Shown: positions 23,050 to 34,926, counted from the stretch's first letter. The stretch is DNA of 64,000 nt from Centrapalus pauciflorus (GCA_020465985.1 JAANYP010006390.1:186001-250000), one strand, 5' to 3'. Made by a program: numbers and translations. The notes: a model not told the origin generated them from the sequence alone.

Positions 23050-24257
23050 TTTTGGTATATATATATATATTTATTAAAATAAAGCCAACAAACGTGCTTC
23101 CCTCAATGCTGTATTTCCTTGCCTCAATTGCTTCTTCTTGTTCCCACTTTCTCTTTCTAAACTCCCAATTTTCAAGCTTTTCTTGAATTCCACATACACC
23201 AGCCGAATTATTATTGTCTTCTTCTACTGGTTTAGTCAAACCCCTTTTTTATTATTACACCACATTATTCTCTGCTAAATATGTACTACTCCTTCGCCTA
23301 TTACTTTTGAACTCTCTTTTCTCAAAATTAATGAGTTAATGGAAGCTTAAGAGACATCAGTTTCAGCTAAAACTCTAATCCCAATTATCAGGTCAGACAA
23401 ATTCTCAATCTGTATTGTGTTTTTACTGATGGGTTTTTGTTTGGGTATTGCAAAATTGTGAGAAATTTCAAGTCTTTATACAAGAACCGTTATGGCCTTA
23501 TGGGTATTGGGTTTGATGTTTTGTTGTTCTTGTGGGTTTCTTGAAGAACCAACGAAATGGGGTTGCTTCAAGTGTAATTGTGTTGCAAAATTTTCTTTTA
23601 TTTTATTCGTGGGTGTTTGTTCTTTTTGGCCTTTTTCATGAATCCAATGAGGTTTGTTTTTGGGAAAGATGCAAAATTCTCAATCTTTAATGTGCTTTTG
23701 CTCGTGGGTTTTATTTGGGTATTGTGAAATTGTGAGAAATTTCAAATGTTTATACAAGAACCGTTATGGGTATTGGGTTTGAATTTTTATTGTTCTTGTG
23801 TGTTTCTTGAAGAACCAAATGGGGTTGCTTCAAGTGTAATTGTGTTGCAAAATTTTCATTTTTTATTCGTGGTTTGTTCTTTTTGGCCTTTTTCATGAAT
23901 CCTTTGAGGTTTGTTTTAGGGAAAGATGCAAAAATTTGACTCTGTTAAAGGATTCTTTATGAGAATCTTTTGTTTCCAATTTTGTATTTAGGAACATTCA
24001 TGGATTTATGCATTTGTTTGAGAATTTCTTTAACTTTGTTTTATGTGGAATTACTGCACAAACACATATAATATGTTGTTTCTTTTCTGTATATGCTTCA
24101 ACAACAAAATCTTAACAATAGGGCCCGAAAAAGCGAAAAGATTGATTGTTACTAAGAACCCTAGAAAATATCAGAAGCAAAAACATAATCTGATAACATT
24201 TTGGTTTTTCTTAATTTGTTTGTTTGATGTTCTTTTGTATACACTCTACTATTTCAG
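23050..24257 (+). promoter_or_regulatory. Promoter, 5' leader and leader intron of the ABI-like gene
   Basis: A (TA)n stretch near 23056 is a possible TATA box. An untranslated exon is inferred to end at 23391 (ATCAG|GTCAGA), and the leader intron to end at 24257 (TATTTCAG), 27 bases before the ATG. The exon start is not resolved. The intron contains a tandem duplication (23401-23937). Confidence 0.55.
23401..23937 (+). repeat. Two-copy tandem duplication in a leader intron
   Basis: A 275-bp unit (23401-23675) is followed directly by a second copy (23676 to about 23937) with small deletions. Shared landmarks in order are ATTCTCAATCT, GGGTATTG, ATACAAGAACCGTTATG, CTTGAAGAACCAA, GGGGTTGCTTCAAGTGTAAT and GGGAAAGATGCAAAA. 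Similarity is high, so the duplication is fairly recent. Confidence 0.9.
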
Positions 24258-24284
24258 ATTGCTTGAGACAAAGGGTTTCTTTTG

Positions 24285-26949
24285 ATGGAGACACTAACAT
24301 CGTCTGCTCGGGAACCAGCCAACTACGATGAGATCGCTATGCAGCAAAGCTTGCTATTTTCCGACAGCCTGAACGTAATTCCTTCATCTCATAATGTTCA
24401 TATTCCGATGACCCTTTTTGTGTTATCATTTGTATAAGAATCTTGATTTTGTTTCAGGATTTAAAGAATCTCAGAAAACAATTGTATGCAGCTGCCGAAT
24501 ATTTTGAATTGGCTTACACCAACGACGACCAAAAACAATTGTAAGTAATCACTAAAAGAAAGTAGTCTCGGATATGTTTGGTATAACTAGCTGGAGCTTT
24601 TGGTAGCTGAGCTTTTAGGAGCCATAGTTTTTTGAAACTGAATGTGTTCGGTAAAAGTAGTTGTAGCTGTAGCTTTAGTATTAAATGACATTTATATTAC
24701 AGCAATCTCGTAAATTTTGTCTCAAATAATGGAATCAACTCTTGGTTTACTCCGATTGTAGCATTTAACCGGTAAACAATAAGTAGGTTGTTATTTCAAA
24801 CAATATATTAAATGGTAAAAATAAAACTCATTGCCACAAAAGTAGGTTGTTATTTCAAACAATAAACCCTATGTATAACTTTTTTTTACCGGTTAGCTTT
24901 TGTTGTTTACCAGTTAGATACTATAATCAGAAATGAATAAAAGTTTGTTTCTTTGTTTGGGACAAAATTTGCGAGATTGCTACAACAAGAAGAAAGGAAA
25001 AACTTGCTTTCTATTTGACTATTTTGAGCGATTCTTCCTTTATAATTATTTGAAGGGTAAAAAGTAATTTTGTTCGGCCAAAAGCTCGACCTTCTTTTGG
25101 AGGGTATAAAGTAATTAGCCTGCGCTGAATAATTACGTATTTAAGTTACCTGTTTTATGCTGCTGTAGGGTGGTTGATACCTTAAAAGATTACGCCATTA
25201 AAGCCTTAGTCAATACGGTGGACCATTTGGGTGCTGTCTCGTATAAAGTCAACGATCTATTAGGCGAAAAGGTCAATGAAGTTTCCGCAACAGAGCTTCG
25301 AATATCATGTATTGAACAGGTATATATTAGCATCCAATCGGGATTGCAGTTAGTACTATGCTTTCAGACTTTCAGTCTGTTTTGGAATCATTCAATGATG
25401 TTTTCCGTTAGGATTTGGATTTGTGACCGAATTTTGTTTTCTTGATTCGGTGTTTCAGAGACTAAGAATATGCCAGGGGTGTTTCGATCATGAAGGTCTT
25501 TCGCAGCAGTCTTCGTTGTTAAATATTCCCAATTATCATAAAAGATACATCTTGCCTGGTAACCAAACCATCATTTTTTTTGAAGTTTCTTGAAATGTTT
25601 ATTTTTATCGGTTTAAGAAGATTAGCCGAACTCAAAATTTTCAGTAGGAGAGACTATGCAAGGTGGCGTGCGAACTAAATCCAAGTACCAAGGATGCAGT
25701 TTAGACGATGAAGATGATTGGCATGAATTCAAGAACGGTAAGAATCATTAGTGCCGGCCTGATCATTTTTGGGGCCTAGTACAGAAACTTAAAAAAAGCC
25801 CTCGAAAGACATATGTTTTCAAAATAAGCAAAATTCACATGTAGTAAAAATGGTAAACAAATAACAAATAACAAACCAACGAGGCTTAGCCCATTTGTTA
25901 AGAGGGGTGTGATGTAAGTGTGAGGTCACGGGTTCGACTTCCGTCGAAGGCAAGTTGGAATTTAGGTGGTGTAAGTTAGTTCTGAAGTCCCCATTTGGGG
26001 CAAAGGAGTAGTTTAGGAGTAGGAGGAGTATGTTAGTTTGCCGTTCAAAAAAAATTAACAAATAACAAAAAAAACTTACAATTAGATAACGTTGACGCTT
26101 TGAAATTCAATAATCATGTTCAATGCCTAGGTATATAAGAGTTCGTTTTCTCAAATATTATTCCAATAGATAACTCTTTTCATCGTTAACCGAATGTGCT
26201 TACGGGTATGTTTCTAATGCACACAGCTGTTCGGGCTACGATCAAAGATACAGAAACTCTGCCATCTTTGGTCAAGTAAGCGTCTTATTCATTTAATTTT
26301 TTTCTTATTGTCGTATTCAACTTGTATGTATGTTTAATCTTAAAAATATTAAACCGATTAAAAATGTAGAAAAGGGCGATCTCCATCTCCATCTCGACAA
26401 CCTCCCCTGCAACCAGGATCGTTTGCCTTTACTGGCGCAGTGACCAGAAAAGATTTAGGTATGAATGTGTATTCTTAACACGAAACCTGTCTCGAGAAAT
26501 ATTTTGTTACCCCTATAACTGATGTTATTTGGATGATGAATCAGAGAAGCGATCGGTTTCACCACGTCGATTTTCACTTTTGCGTACTGGGTCACTTTCT
26601 CTTAGGCCAACCTCCACCCCCAATTCGAGATCAACCACTCCCAATCGCAGTAGACCGACAACTCCAACCTCAATTGTCCGACAAAAGGTAAAAACGACAA
26701 AGTTGTTTATTATTTTCTCAATCTGTTGGAATCAGTAATCATGTTACTAATTGTTTGACATAATGGTGTTCATACTTGTAGCTTTCAGAGCCTCGGAAAT
26801 CAGCTTCGATGCGTATGCATGCCGATAGAGAAACGTTCAAAGACACAGACCAGATCCCGAGCAAAAGTAAACGGCTACTCAAGGCATTACTTAGTCGACG
26901 CAAGTCGAAGAAAGACGACATGCTTTACACTTATTTGGATGAATACTGA
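24285..26949 (+). CDS. ABI-like protein (ABIL), SCAR/WAVE complex subunit
   Basis: It encodes a 321-aa homologue of plant ABI-like proteins, subunits of the SCAR/WAVE complex that activates Arp2/3 actin nucleation at the plasma membrane. Coding exons: 24285-24374, 24458-24540, 25169-25319, 25459-25558, 25645-25737, 26227-26275, 26370-26458, 26545-26687, 26782-26949; all introns are GT-AG and lengths sum in frame. The conserved N-terminal helical region includes NYDEIAMQQSLLFSDSL, LRKQLYAAAEYFE and YAIKALVNTVDHLG. The C-terminal third is Ser/Pro/Arg-rich (SPSPSRQPP, SRSTTPNRSRPTTPTS) and ends in a basic stretch, LLKALLSRRKSKKDD. As in other plant members, there is no SH3 domain. Length is normal for the family. 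Transposon debris occupies introns 3 and 6 of the coding part (exons 3-4 and 6-7). Which ABIL paralogue it is cannot be told. Confidence 0.9.
24570..25080. mobile_element. Candidate MITE remnant in an ABIL intron
   Basis: The left side has GTTTGGTATAACTAGCTGGAGCTTTTGG-like sequence; the right side, read in reverse, has GAGCTTTTGGCCGAACA. That resembles a decayed TIR element of the GTTTGGT type. A phrase AGTAGGTTGTTATTTCAAAC is repeated at 24782 and 24840. Ends and target duplication were not resolved. Confidence 0.35.
25876..26055 (+). mobile_element. tRNA-derived SINE, family A copy 2, in ABIL intron
   Basis: It has an A-box-like GCTTAGCCCATTTG, a B-box GGTCACGGGTTCGACTTCC, and a tail GTTTGCCGTTC-A(n). 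A 14-bp target duplication TAACAAATAACAAA flanks it (25862-25875; 26056-26069). Head and tail match the SINE at 20553-20713. It sits in the intron between coding exons 6 and 7, in the sense direction. Confidence 0.85.
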
Positions 26950-27040
26950 AATAAATCCATCAAATGCTTTAAAAGGTTCTTGAAGATGGACCTGTGCTTA
27001 TTATCTTATTGTTTAAGCATCAGCTATTAAAATGTAATAT

Positions 27041-27421
<381 letters not shown>

Positions 27422-27639
27422 TTTACCATCTACATTCTGTACTTTCAGTTTTCAACAAATTATGGTCATTAAATAGCATACAATGTATAATTTTATTCAA
27501 AAGCAAATTTAAAACCAGTAATAATAGGTCTTGAAACTTTGTTACCTTTTTGTGCATTTTGTCCTTGTTATATGCATAATGATAAAAGAAATGGTTGTTA
27601 TGTAAAGTTGAAAACAAAATGATGATAAATAAAGCCACA

Positions 27640-28010
27640 CTTATAGGGGCATGCCGAGCATCGGGACAGAGGGACTTCGGCTTGGTTACATCGGACCAAG
27701 GCTGGCGGGTACACTGTCCCGCCTAGCCGAACCCTGCCAGTTTTCATCCCGTCCCGACACCCCATCCCGGCTTCCCTCTCTTCTCCTTTTATCTCTTTCT
27801 AAAATTTTATGAGAAATGTATTGAAATAGAACGATGGATGGGATTGAGAGAAAAAAACTTGTATGACCACCCCTTCTTGCTTCCTCCCTTTCTCTTCCTT
27901 CCCCTCTCCCTTTCTAAAATTTTATGATAAACGTGTATTATGATAGAAAGATGAATAATATAGAAAAAAAATTAATGTGACACTCATGCGTCTAAGAAAA
28001 ATAAGATTTA
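27640..28010. mobile_element. TIR-element remnant, CT-rich
   Basis: It begins CACACTTATAGGGGCATGCC, similar to the CACTCTTAGGGCGATGG end at 23010-23035, and continues into CT-rich DNA like that at 21850-21900. The other end is not identified. Confidence 0.3.
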
Positions 28011-28039
28011 GAAAAGATGGCTTCTCTCATAACACGACG

Positions 28040-28610
28040 GAATTACTCGAGATCGACTCGTAAAAAACTTGAAATCGACTCGTTAATCGAGCCGAACTCG
28101 AGCTCAAGCTACTCGAGTAGTAATCGAGTCAAGCTCGAGTATTAAAATAGCTTAATCGATAGACTCGCGAGCCTAAGTTTTCATATTCACATTCAAATTT
28201 AATATTATATTTTTATCACCAATGTATAAATCAAAATGTATAACTTTAAACCTAGAGTTACAATATTATATTTATACCATTCTTATTTGTTGTTGAGATT
28301 AAATTAGATAGAATCTTTTATATTTATATTTTGATTTCTTTTTTTTTTTCCGAACTTAATCCTTAATCGAGCCGAGTTGAGTCAAGCTCGATAGTGTCAA
28401 GTAGTTTATCGATCCGAGCCGAGTTGAGTCAAGCTCGATAGTGTCAAGTAGTTTATCGATCCGAGTCGAGTCGAGCTCGATAGTGTCGAGTAGTTCATCG
28501 AGACGAGCTCAAGTTTCAAAACTTAAGCTCGAGTCGAGTTTCGAGCTCGAGTTTTAGTGTCGAGTTGAAGTTCGAGCTTGGTGATACTCAACTCAGCTCG
28601 ATCACACTAA
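28040..28610. repeat. CTCGAG-rich palindromic DNA with a 47-bp tandem repeat
   Basis: The flanks (28040-28160 and 28490-28610) are dense in GACTCG, CTCGAG and CGAGCTC motifs and partly inverted relative to each other. Between them a 47-bp unit starting CGAGCCGAGTTGAGTC is repeated three times at 28368, 28415 and 28462. It is probably a foldback transposon remnant; no coding sequence. Confidence 0.6.
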
Positions 28611-28655
28611 ATAACATGCACTTAAACTTGAAAACTTTTTTTTTATTATAAACAT

Positions 28656-28984
28656 TAGGGAAAATTACCAAGAAAGGTAATATAAAATACAAAATTTGAC
28701 AATAAAGGTATCGTAAAATTTTTTTGCCAAGAAATATAATATAAAATTCTTTTTTGGCCGAGAAAGAACATGAAATTCAAATTTTAGGCCAATAAAGATA
28801 ATCAAATATTATTCACCTACCAAAAAGGGAGCATAAAATTAAAATTTTACATTCTTAATTTGTCATAAATACCCTTTTTTATCAAATTTGAATTTTATGT
28901 TATCTTTCTTGGTTTAAAAAATTTTACATTACTTTTATTGGCAATTTTTGAATTTTATATTGCCTTTCTTGGTAATTTGCCCTA
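28656..28984. mobile_element. MITE-like TIR element, 329 bp
   Basis: The left end TAGGGAAAATTACCAAGAAA mirrors the right end, which reads TAGGGCAAATTACCAAGAAA in reverse; the inverted repeat continues for about 60 bp with mismatches. A 6-bp direct repeat AAACAT flanks it (28650-28655; 28985-28990), possibly part of a longer decayed duplication. No ORF. It is possibly MULE-derived. Confidence 0.65.
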
Positions 28985-29326
28985 AAACATTAAATAGATG
29001 AAAACCATGTTATTTTACACATATAATCCAAAAGTACGATGTCATAAATAGTAAAATAATGATAAATACATTGCTATAAGCAAGAAAAACATCACAAAAA
29101 TACATTGTTATTGAATGTAAACAACTAAATGTATATTGCTATTTTAAACATTTAACTCTCAGAGAAATGCCAGATCCCAAAAAAGACATGAGGGTATCAA
29201 AAACCAAACATTAATGCCTACAACAAACAACTGAAATCCCACAATAATATATAGTTTCACTAATTGATGTTACAAAGGAAATTGAAGCAAAAAAGAAATA
29301 ATTATAAACTACAAATTCTAGTTTTG

Positions 29327-30518
29327 TCACTGCAGTTCCATGCCATTGCCAAATTGTTCAATCGTTTTTGTCGCAAGTGTTAATACATCCACAAAGGCGC
29401 TGTATGATGCACGAAGGAATCTGGCTTCAACCGCTTCAAAACGCCTTTAACAACATATTCAAGAAATACGAGTTAAGTGTAAGATTAAAGGAATAAAGGG
29501 TCTTAACACAATGTTTAAAACACAGAAAAGGGTTTAAAAAAAAACTCACACTGAAAGTTTCCCATCAGAGATGGTCATCACTCGCCTGACTTTATCCGGC
29601 TGAAGCTGGAATCGGAAAGATGATAGTAAGACAATGTGTTTTGAAACGACAAAAATGGTCAGGAAATCAAAACTATACCTCCGTGTCAATGGCCAGTGAT
29701 GAATATACTATGCGAGCTTTTTCCTCAGACTTGTAATCTACTTCTAACTCACTGCAGACAAATCTTAAAGTTTTGAAGACCAATTTCAAAGATCTTTATA
29801 TTCGTTTTCAAAGTTGACTTAATTGCACGTCCGTTAGAGAGGTGTTCGAGAAATGTCTATGATCAAATGAATAGCTCTATGGGGCCTTCTATACATGTAA
29901 TATAGTTTTTCCATGTACAGCAATAGAAGTATACAAGTTGGATTGCATTTTGAAGCTACTTATTAGCTTATAAATTTTAAAAACACATCAGGAAGTGTTG
30001 CGTTTAGTTAACGAAAACTAGTCATTTTTCAATTTCAGTTTTCAAGCTATGCATTGCATTCTTCAGAACATGGCTATGCACATTTTTGAACTTTAAACCC
30101 CATTTTGGGGAATCACCTTGGACCCCTTCTGCAAAAAGTGAAATTTAAAAACCTTCTTTTTGGAGATGGAAAGTAAATTCCAAAGTCCCCTTTAGTCATT
30201 CAAGTGGCTAAAGTGTTTATAGCAAAACACTGACACTCTTTACAAAAAGAAATTTTATTTTTTAATGATCAAGTTGAAAACAAAATAATGATAAAATAAA
30301 GCAGTAGCTTTAAATACATTTTATGGAGATGTTAGATCATGGTTTCAAAAATCAAAGATATGTATAAGCTAACAATGAAGAATACTTGAAATTACATCTT
30401 AGACCCTTGTGGACATATACATAAACTTAGAAATGCAGACTCACCAGCTGAACTCCCATGGAGAGGGAATGGTTTTTTGGGCATCTTTTTCATTGACAGA
30501 AGCAATAGAAGAATCCAT
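29327..30518 (-). CDS. PCC1: KEOPS complex subunit Pcc1
   Basis: It encodes a 106-aa Pcc1/LAGE3-family protein, a small subunit of the EKC/KEOPS complex that forms t6A at position 37 of ANN-decoding tRNAs; Pcc1 dimerises and contacts the Kae1 subunit. Coding exons in order of translation: 30518-30445, 29751-29679, 29605-29550, 29444-29327, all with GT-AG junctions; together 321 nt in frame. The family signature lies in the second half: KARIVYSSLAIDTELQPDK, then VRFEAVEARFLRASYSAF followed by a helix with LATKTIEQFG. A short variable N-terminus precedes it. The ATG is the first in the exon and gives the normal family length. The gene converges with the ABI-like gene across about 2.4 kb of repeats. 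Confident of the family from the C-terminal motif. Confidence 0.88.
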
Positions 30519-30551
30519 CTTAAAGTCCAACAAGAATATCGATTTATGCTG

Positions 30552-31576
30552 CTAGAAACCAATACAATTACATAAATGAATTACTAGCAAAACGCAAATC
30601 GACCCAAGTGTATAAAAAACAAATAAATTGCAACCATAAGTATATAAGATCTTGCTTTATGCACACTCACAGATTTACAACATAATAGATGCACAAATGG
30701 AGTTTTCAACTTCAAAATTCAGATCGACATGTGTTGACGGGTATGGAACATTTTGAAAAGAAAGTCTTGACTACATCAATCTTTGTATTACCAGAACAAG
30801 GGTAGCTAGCTATATTGCAACAAAATCCTCAATGAATTTGAAAAGTATTAATTTTGAGTTATTGACTAAACAATTTCGAACCTGACCAGTGTTCTAGATT
30901 GTCTTTAACAATAATTCATACATATATAAGGAACAAACTAAGATAAGAATCAGGTATCACACACAATTAAGTGATTAACTAGTAACAACTTTTACTTTTT
31001 TTGAACAGCAGATGTTACTGGTTAGTTATTAGCACCAATGTTAGACACCTTGAGGGTGAGAACCAAACCCCTACACCTCCACCAAAGGAGAAACGCCCAT
31101 GGCAAGGCTCGAACCCGAGACCTCAACCAAATGGAACCCCTCACACCAAACCAAGTGGAACCCCTCCCACCTTTGGTGTGGCCACTTGATCTAGTAACAA
31201 CTTTTATAAAGGTCAGTTTTTCACAATGCTACAGGTGTGCATAGTTTTGGTTCAAAGTTGACAACTCGGTTTGATTAAAACAGTACTCAAAAGTAAATAT
31301 CACTGCTCGTAAGTAGAAGTTTTCACAATCGAAGATTTCGATAAAGATAACTTTTTCTTTTTTGTGAAATATTTCCACTCTAATCGATAAAACAACACAA
31401 CAATCAGAAATTTACAGTAAACCCTAAATTATCAAAATAACGATGAATCCTAATGCCTAACTCAACAAAAATTTACATAACTAACATTATGTAAGCATCA
31501 ATATTACATTACTAATACTCCTAAACTTACATACAATTGAAAGTTAAAACACATAGAGATAAAAACAGAAACTTAC
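30552..31576 (-). other. Inferred 5' leader intron of PCC1
   Basis: A donor ACTGT|GTAAGT (reading minus, at 31576) and an acceptor TTTCTAG (at 30552), 33 bases before the ATG, define a 1025-bp leader intron. It carries a SINE (30995-31190) on the same strand. Inferred from splice signals only. Confidence 0.5.
30995..31190 (-). mobile_element. tRNA-derived SINE, family B, in PCC1 leader intron
   Basis: On the minus strand it has a B-box region GGTCTCGGGTTCGAGCC and ends in A(n). A 16-bp target duplication CTAGTAACAACTTTTA flanks it exactly (30979-30994; 31191-31206). A GGGGTTCCA(C/T)TTGGTT motif is repeated inside. Apart from the B-box it is unlike the two family A SINEs. Confidence 0.85.
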
Positions 31577-31810
31577 ACAGTAGAGACTTTAAAGTCTAGT
31601 GAGAGAAAGTGAACAGAGAGGCGAGGGTCCGGCGGCCAGGGAAAAATCCAGGAGGGAGGAGGGAAGAGGCAAGGCCGCGAGGTGACGCCGACGAGCAGTG
31701 AGGCTGATTCGGCCGACCAACGCGCCGTCGACTGTTGACTCGCTTAGCTGCTTTTCTCTCTCTGTTCGACTGTTCTTCATCAAGATAATGAATAATAGAA
31801 GGCAAAAGCC
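31577..31810 (-). promoter_or_regulatory. PCC1 untranslated first exon and promoter region
   Basis: This stretch is GC-rich compared with its surroundings (about 31610-31740) and CT-rich on the minus strand (CTTTCTCTCACTAG and CTCTTCCCTCCTCC), and it ends in a good splice donor. That fits a first exon. The transcription start is not resolved. Confidence 0.45.
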
Positions 31811-32754
31811 CACTAGACTACAAACGCCCAAGCCTTTCTACCTGGACCAAGAAGCCCAACAAGCCTACAAGCCAAGTCCAGCCTCCAATTTTGGTGTTTC
31901 AAATTTTCTGGTAACAAACCGATGGCCGGTAGCCCGGTAGGTTTTGCTTAGAAAGCAAGAATTTTCGTTTTAAAGTTTTTATTAAAATTGAAAAAAATGA
32001 TAGTTTTTAAAAAATACATTTTAAAAACGAAAATGTGTTAGATGTATTATAAATATTTTTGTTTTCTCATTTTTTTAATTCTTTTTATCACATTCTAAAG
32101 ATGAGATGAGGTGACATTAAAAACAAAAGACCATAACCTTAAAAAAAAACATTTCAAGTTTATTTGTAATTTAAAAAACTGAATTAAGAGTTGAAAACAT
32201 CAAAAACAATGATTTAAAAAATGCTTTTCAACCGGCCAATTAAACAGACCCTTAGTTTTTATACTTTTCTTAGATTATTAACAAAACTTGTAAATACAAA
32301 ATTTATAAAAGTTAAATTGGGGTCAAGCTTAAAAAATCAATAAGGTCAAAATCTTTTTTGACTACATAAATGATATTAGAAATAAAAAAATTATCGGGTC
32401 GCTTAAACCTTACTCGAAAACCATGGGTACGCCCCTTGCAGCCAAGGAAGTATACATGTAGAGGAGGGGGGATGATGATTGACAATGAAGAGGACTTGGG
32501 CACATCGACGAGTAGTACACGGTCGAAGGGAGATGGACAAAGGAGAGTGCCGTCAATTTCGCAGAGGGTTGGTTGTCGTTCGTGCTTATGGTTTAAGAAA
32601 GTTAAAGATCGAGTGTATTTTGAAATCATAAATGTAAGAGTACCGTGAGCGATGGGTATCGGTTAGGAATGGTAGGTTAAAGGGAGTATAGCTGGAATGA
32701 TAATCTTATATCTTATATCGATATTTATTCATAGAGGTATATTAGGGTTATTTT
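31811..32754. other. Intergenic DNA with decayed repeats
   Basis: The pair GGTTTTGCTT near 31940 and CCGGCCAATTAAACAGACCC near 32235 suggests a decayed TIR element. An open frame on the minus strand (32312-32629) has no recognisable domain and compositional bias, so I do not call it a gene. Confidence 0.35.
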
Positions 32755-33058
32755 GGGTAAAGTCATACAATAGTAACCTACTTTTGAAAATTTATCAAAA
32801 TGATACGTCTACTTTTTTAAATGTCGATATGGTACCTGTACTTCAATTTTTCATACCGATATGACCATATATGTAATAGACTCATATTTTTTTATACCAT
32901 TAGAACCCTGTTTAGTAGGTAAAAACCGGACTCTATTATGTAGAAAGACCAATCGATACAAAAAATTGAAGTACACGTACCATATAGACAATTAAAAAAG
33001 TAGACATACCATATCGATACATTTTCAAAAGTAGGTTGCTATTGTAAGACTTTAACCC
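32755..33058. mobile_element. Palindromic MITE-like element
   Basis: The left end GGGTAAAGTCATACAATAGT mirrors the right end (GGGTTAAAGTCTTACAATAG in reverse), and ACCTACTTTTGAAAA pairs next. The arms (about 130 bp each) remain complementary toward the centre through GATATGGTAC and ACTTCAATTTTT. No clear target duplication. Adjacent 33060-33345 holds repeated AACAACTTTT/AAAAGTTGTT-type motifs and may be a second, related palindrome. Confidence 0.6.
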
Positions 33059-33770
33059 TTGCTAAAAATAGAAACAACTTTGTGCATTTTTAGCATTTAT
33101 AGCAACATTATTTATTTTTATCATTAATAACAACTTTTACATTTTTTATCATTTATAGCAAAACTTAAAAAAGTTGTTGATATTAATGATAAAAATAATA
33201 CAAAAGTTATTGCTATTTAGGATACAAAATACAAAAGTTGATATTATTCATATAAAAAATACAAAGTTGATACTATTAGTGACAAAAAATAAATAATGTT
33301 GCTATTAATGATAAAAAATCAAAAAGTTGTTACAATTTTTAGTAATTGACCCTTTATATTATAAAAAACAACAATGTTTTCATAGCTTTATATCAATTTA
33401 GTCCATCAATATTATTTTTTATCAATGTAGCCCTCAGGTTATTTTTTTGTTACTGGAAATTTGTTATTTGTTAATGTTGACCTGTTGTTCTAAGTTAAAA
33501 ACTAATTATATATCAAAAATGGATAATCAATCTTAGCAAATACACGTATAACATAACATGTCACTTGCATCTTGAAACCAGAATATATATACACACATAG
33601 TTGCAAAATTCTATCTTTCCCAGATGAAATCTAAATAAAGATCATCAAATCTTTAACTACAGACACTACCGATTTACAAATTCCTAAACGCTTGAACAAA
33701 GCAATCAGATGCAAATCTGAACCAAGATCAAATTGTCGACGAGATTAAACAAACCAATCGACAAACGAAT

Positions 33771-34926
33771 TCATCTGAATAACCATCCCAAAGTCCAACC
33801 AAGTAACAAACCAGCACCTACAAGAGTCAAACCCAATAGAAAACTCCCAAAAGACTTGCCAATTTCGAATCTTGGTGATCCAGAGTTTTTATTCGCAGCC
33901 TTACATCGAACCCACTTTTTCTGCTGCTTGCCGGTAGGGACCCAATACGGAACAAAGTCTGGAAAGCGAGTATAAATGAGCTGATACTTGTTGTCTTGGA
34001 GGTGCAGACAAGTAGTTTCCAATTGCAAAATTTGGAGCCATTGCTTGTAAGCAAAGAGCTGTGAAGCTTGCTTGAGAAAGTGAGTGATCATGTGTTCTTT
34101 TTCGTTGTATGCTTGCTGTAATGCTTTCTCAGCTTCCCTTGCTCGTGTTTGAGAATGACAAAGCGCTTCCAATAGCTGAGCCTTGCTGAGTTCACTACTA
34201 GACGCTACAAGATCTTCAGCCTCGTCAGTTGTTGCGACGCTGTTAAGAAAAAGGTCAGTTTCGTGACTTTCATGTTTCATTAAATCAAGTATATAATTCG
34301 TATTATTACCTTAACGGGTTATCCAGACCACGTGGCGAGAATCTTGAAGTGGGAGATGTAAGTTTGGAGTCTGTGAAATTGGAAACATGGTTTAATGAAG
34401 CAAGGCCTTTGTCGTGAACAAATCGTTGGTTTGGTTTATTCATCTGTGGTAGTGGAAGATCAGGATTGTCAAAATGCTCAAGTGATTTCTCGGAGACAAA
34501 AGTAGCCAATTCGTTCAAGTCAGTAGTGCGCCACCAAGGTTCCGTTTTGTTGATTCCAGTCAACTGGGGCTCCGATTCAGAGAGAAGCTTCTCGGGGTTT
34601 TCAGATATAAGCAGATGATCATCTTGGAACCCTACTACATCTCCAACCATATGCTTTTTCTGTGAAGTGTCACCAATTAAAGCTTCCATTTCCAAAGTCT
34701 CCCATGATGTTTCCCAGATAGAAGTAGCATTATCTTTAGGTTGCTGGCGTAACCACCATTTGGTGTCATCGTATGATTTGACTCCGTCACCTGGATTTTC
34801 CTCTGGTTGTGATTTAGACGACGATGGTGGTTGGCCACCAGGGTCAGACACCACCTTGTAATCTTCTTCAACAGGACAACGATTAGCGTAATGAAGCCAC
34901 TTAGCCCTAGCTTCTGTTGAAGCCAT
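33771..34926 (-). CDS. Unrecognised plant protein with C-terminal membrane segment
   Basis: Two coding exons, 34926-34310 and 34239-33771, join in frame (AG|C) to give 361 aa. I cannot name it with confidence; it resembles an uncharacterised plant-specific family. The N-terminus is MASTEARAKWLHYANRCPVE, followed by a low-complexity Ser/Pro/Glu region. Two Trp-rich blocks stand out, TKWWLRQQP and EPWWRTTDLNELATFVS, and look like conserved motifs. Residues about 220-290 (exon 2) are Glu/Gln/Ala-rich and likely coiled coil. Residues about 336-360 are a single hydrophobic span (SFLLGLTLVGAGLLLGWTLG) followed by only WLFR, so it is probably tail-anchored with the bulk in the cytosol. There is no signal peptide. 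The ATG at 34926 was chosen over an upstream in-frame ATG because the extension is hydrophobic and lies across an inferred leader-intron acceptor. Confidence 0.8.

Noticed and set aside
22739..23239. 166-codon frame on the minus strand overlapping the ABIL promoter
   Set aside because: It spans transposon-end sequence, TA repeat and leader; composition is biased and no domain is recognisable.
25905..25955. tRNA gene on the plus strand
   Set aside because: Same SINE family, with 14-bp target duplication and A-tail; no cloverleaf.
32312..32629. 105-codon frame on the minus strand
   Set aside because: No recognisable domain, no splice context or neighbouring exons; probably decayed repeat.
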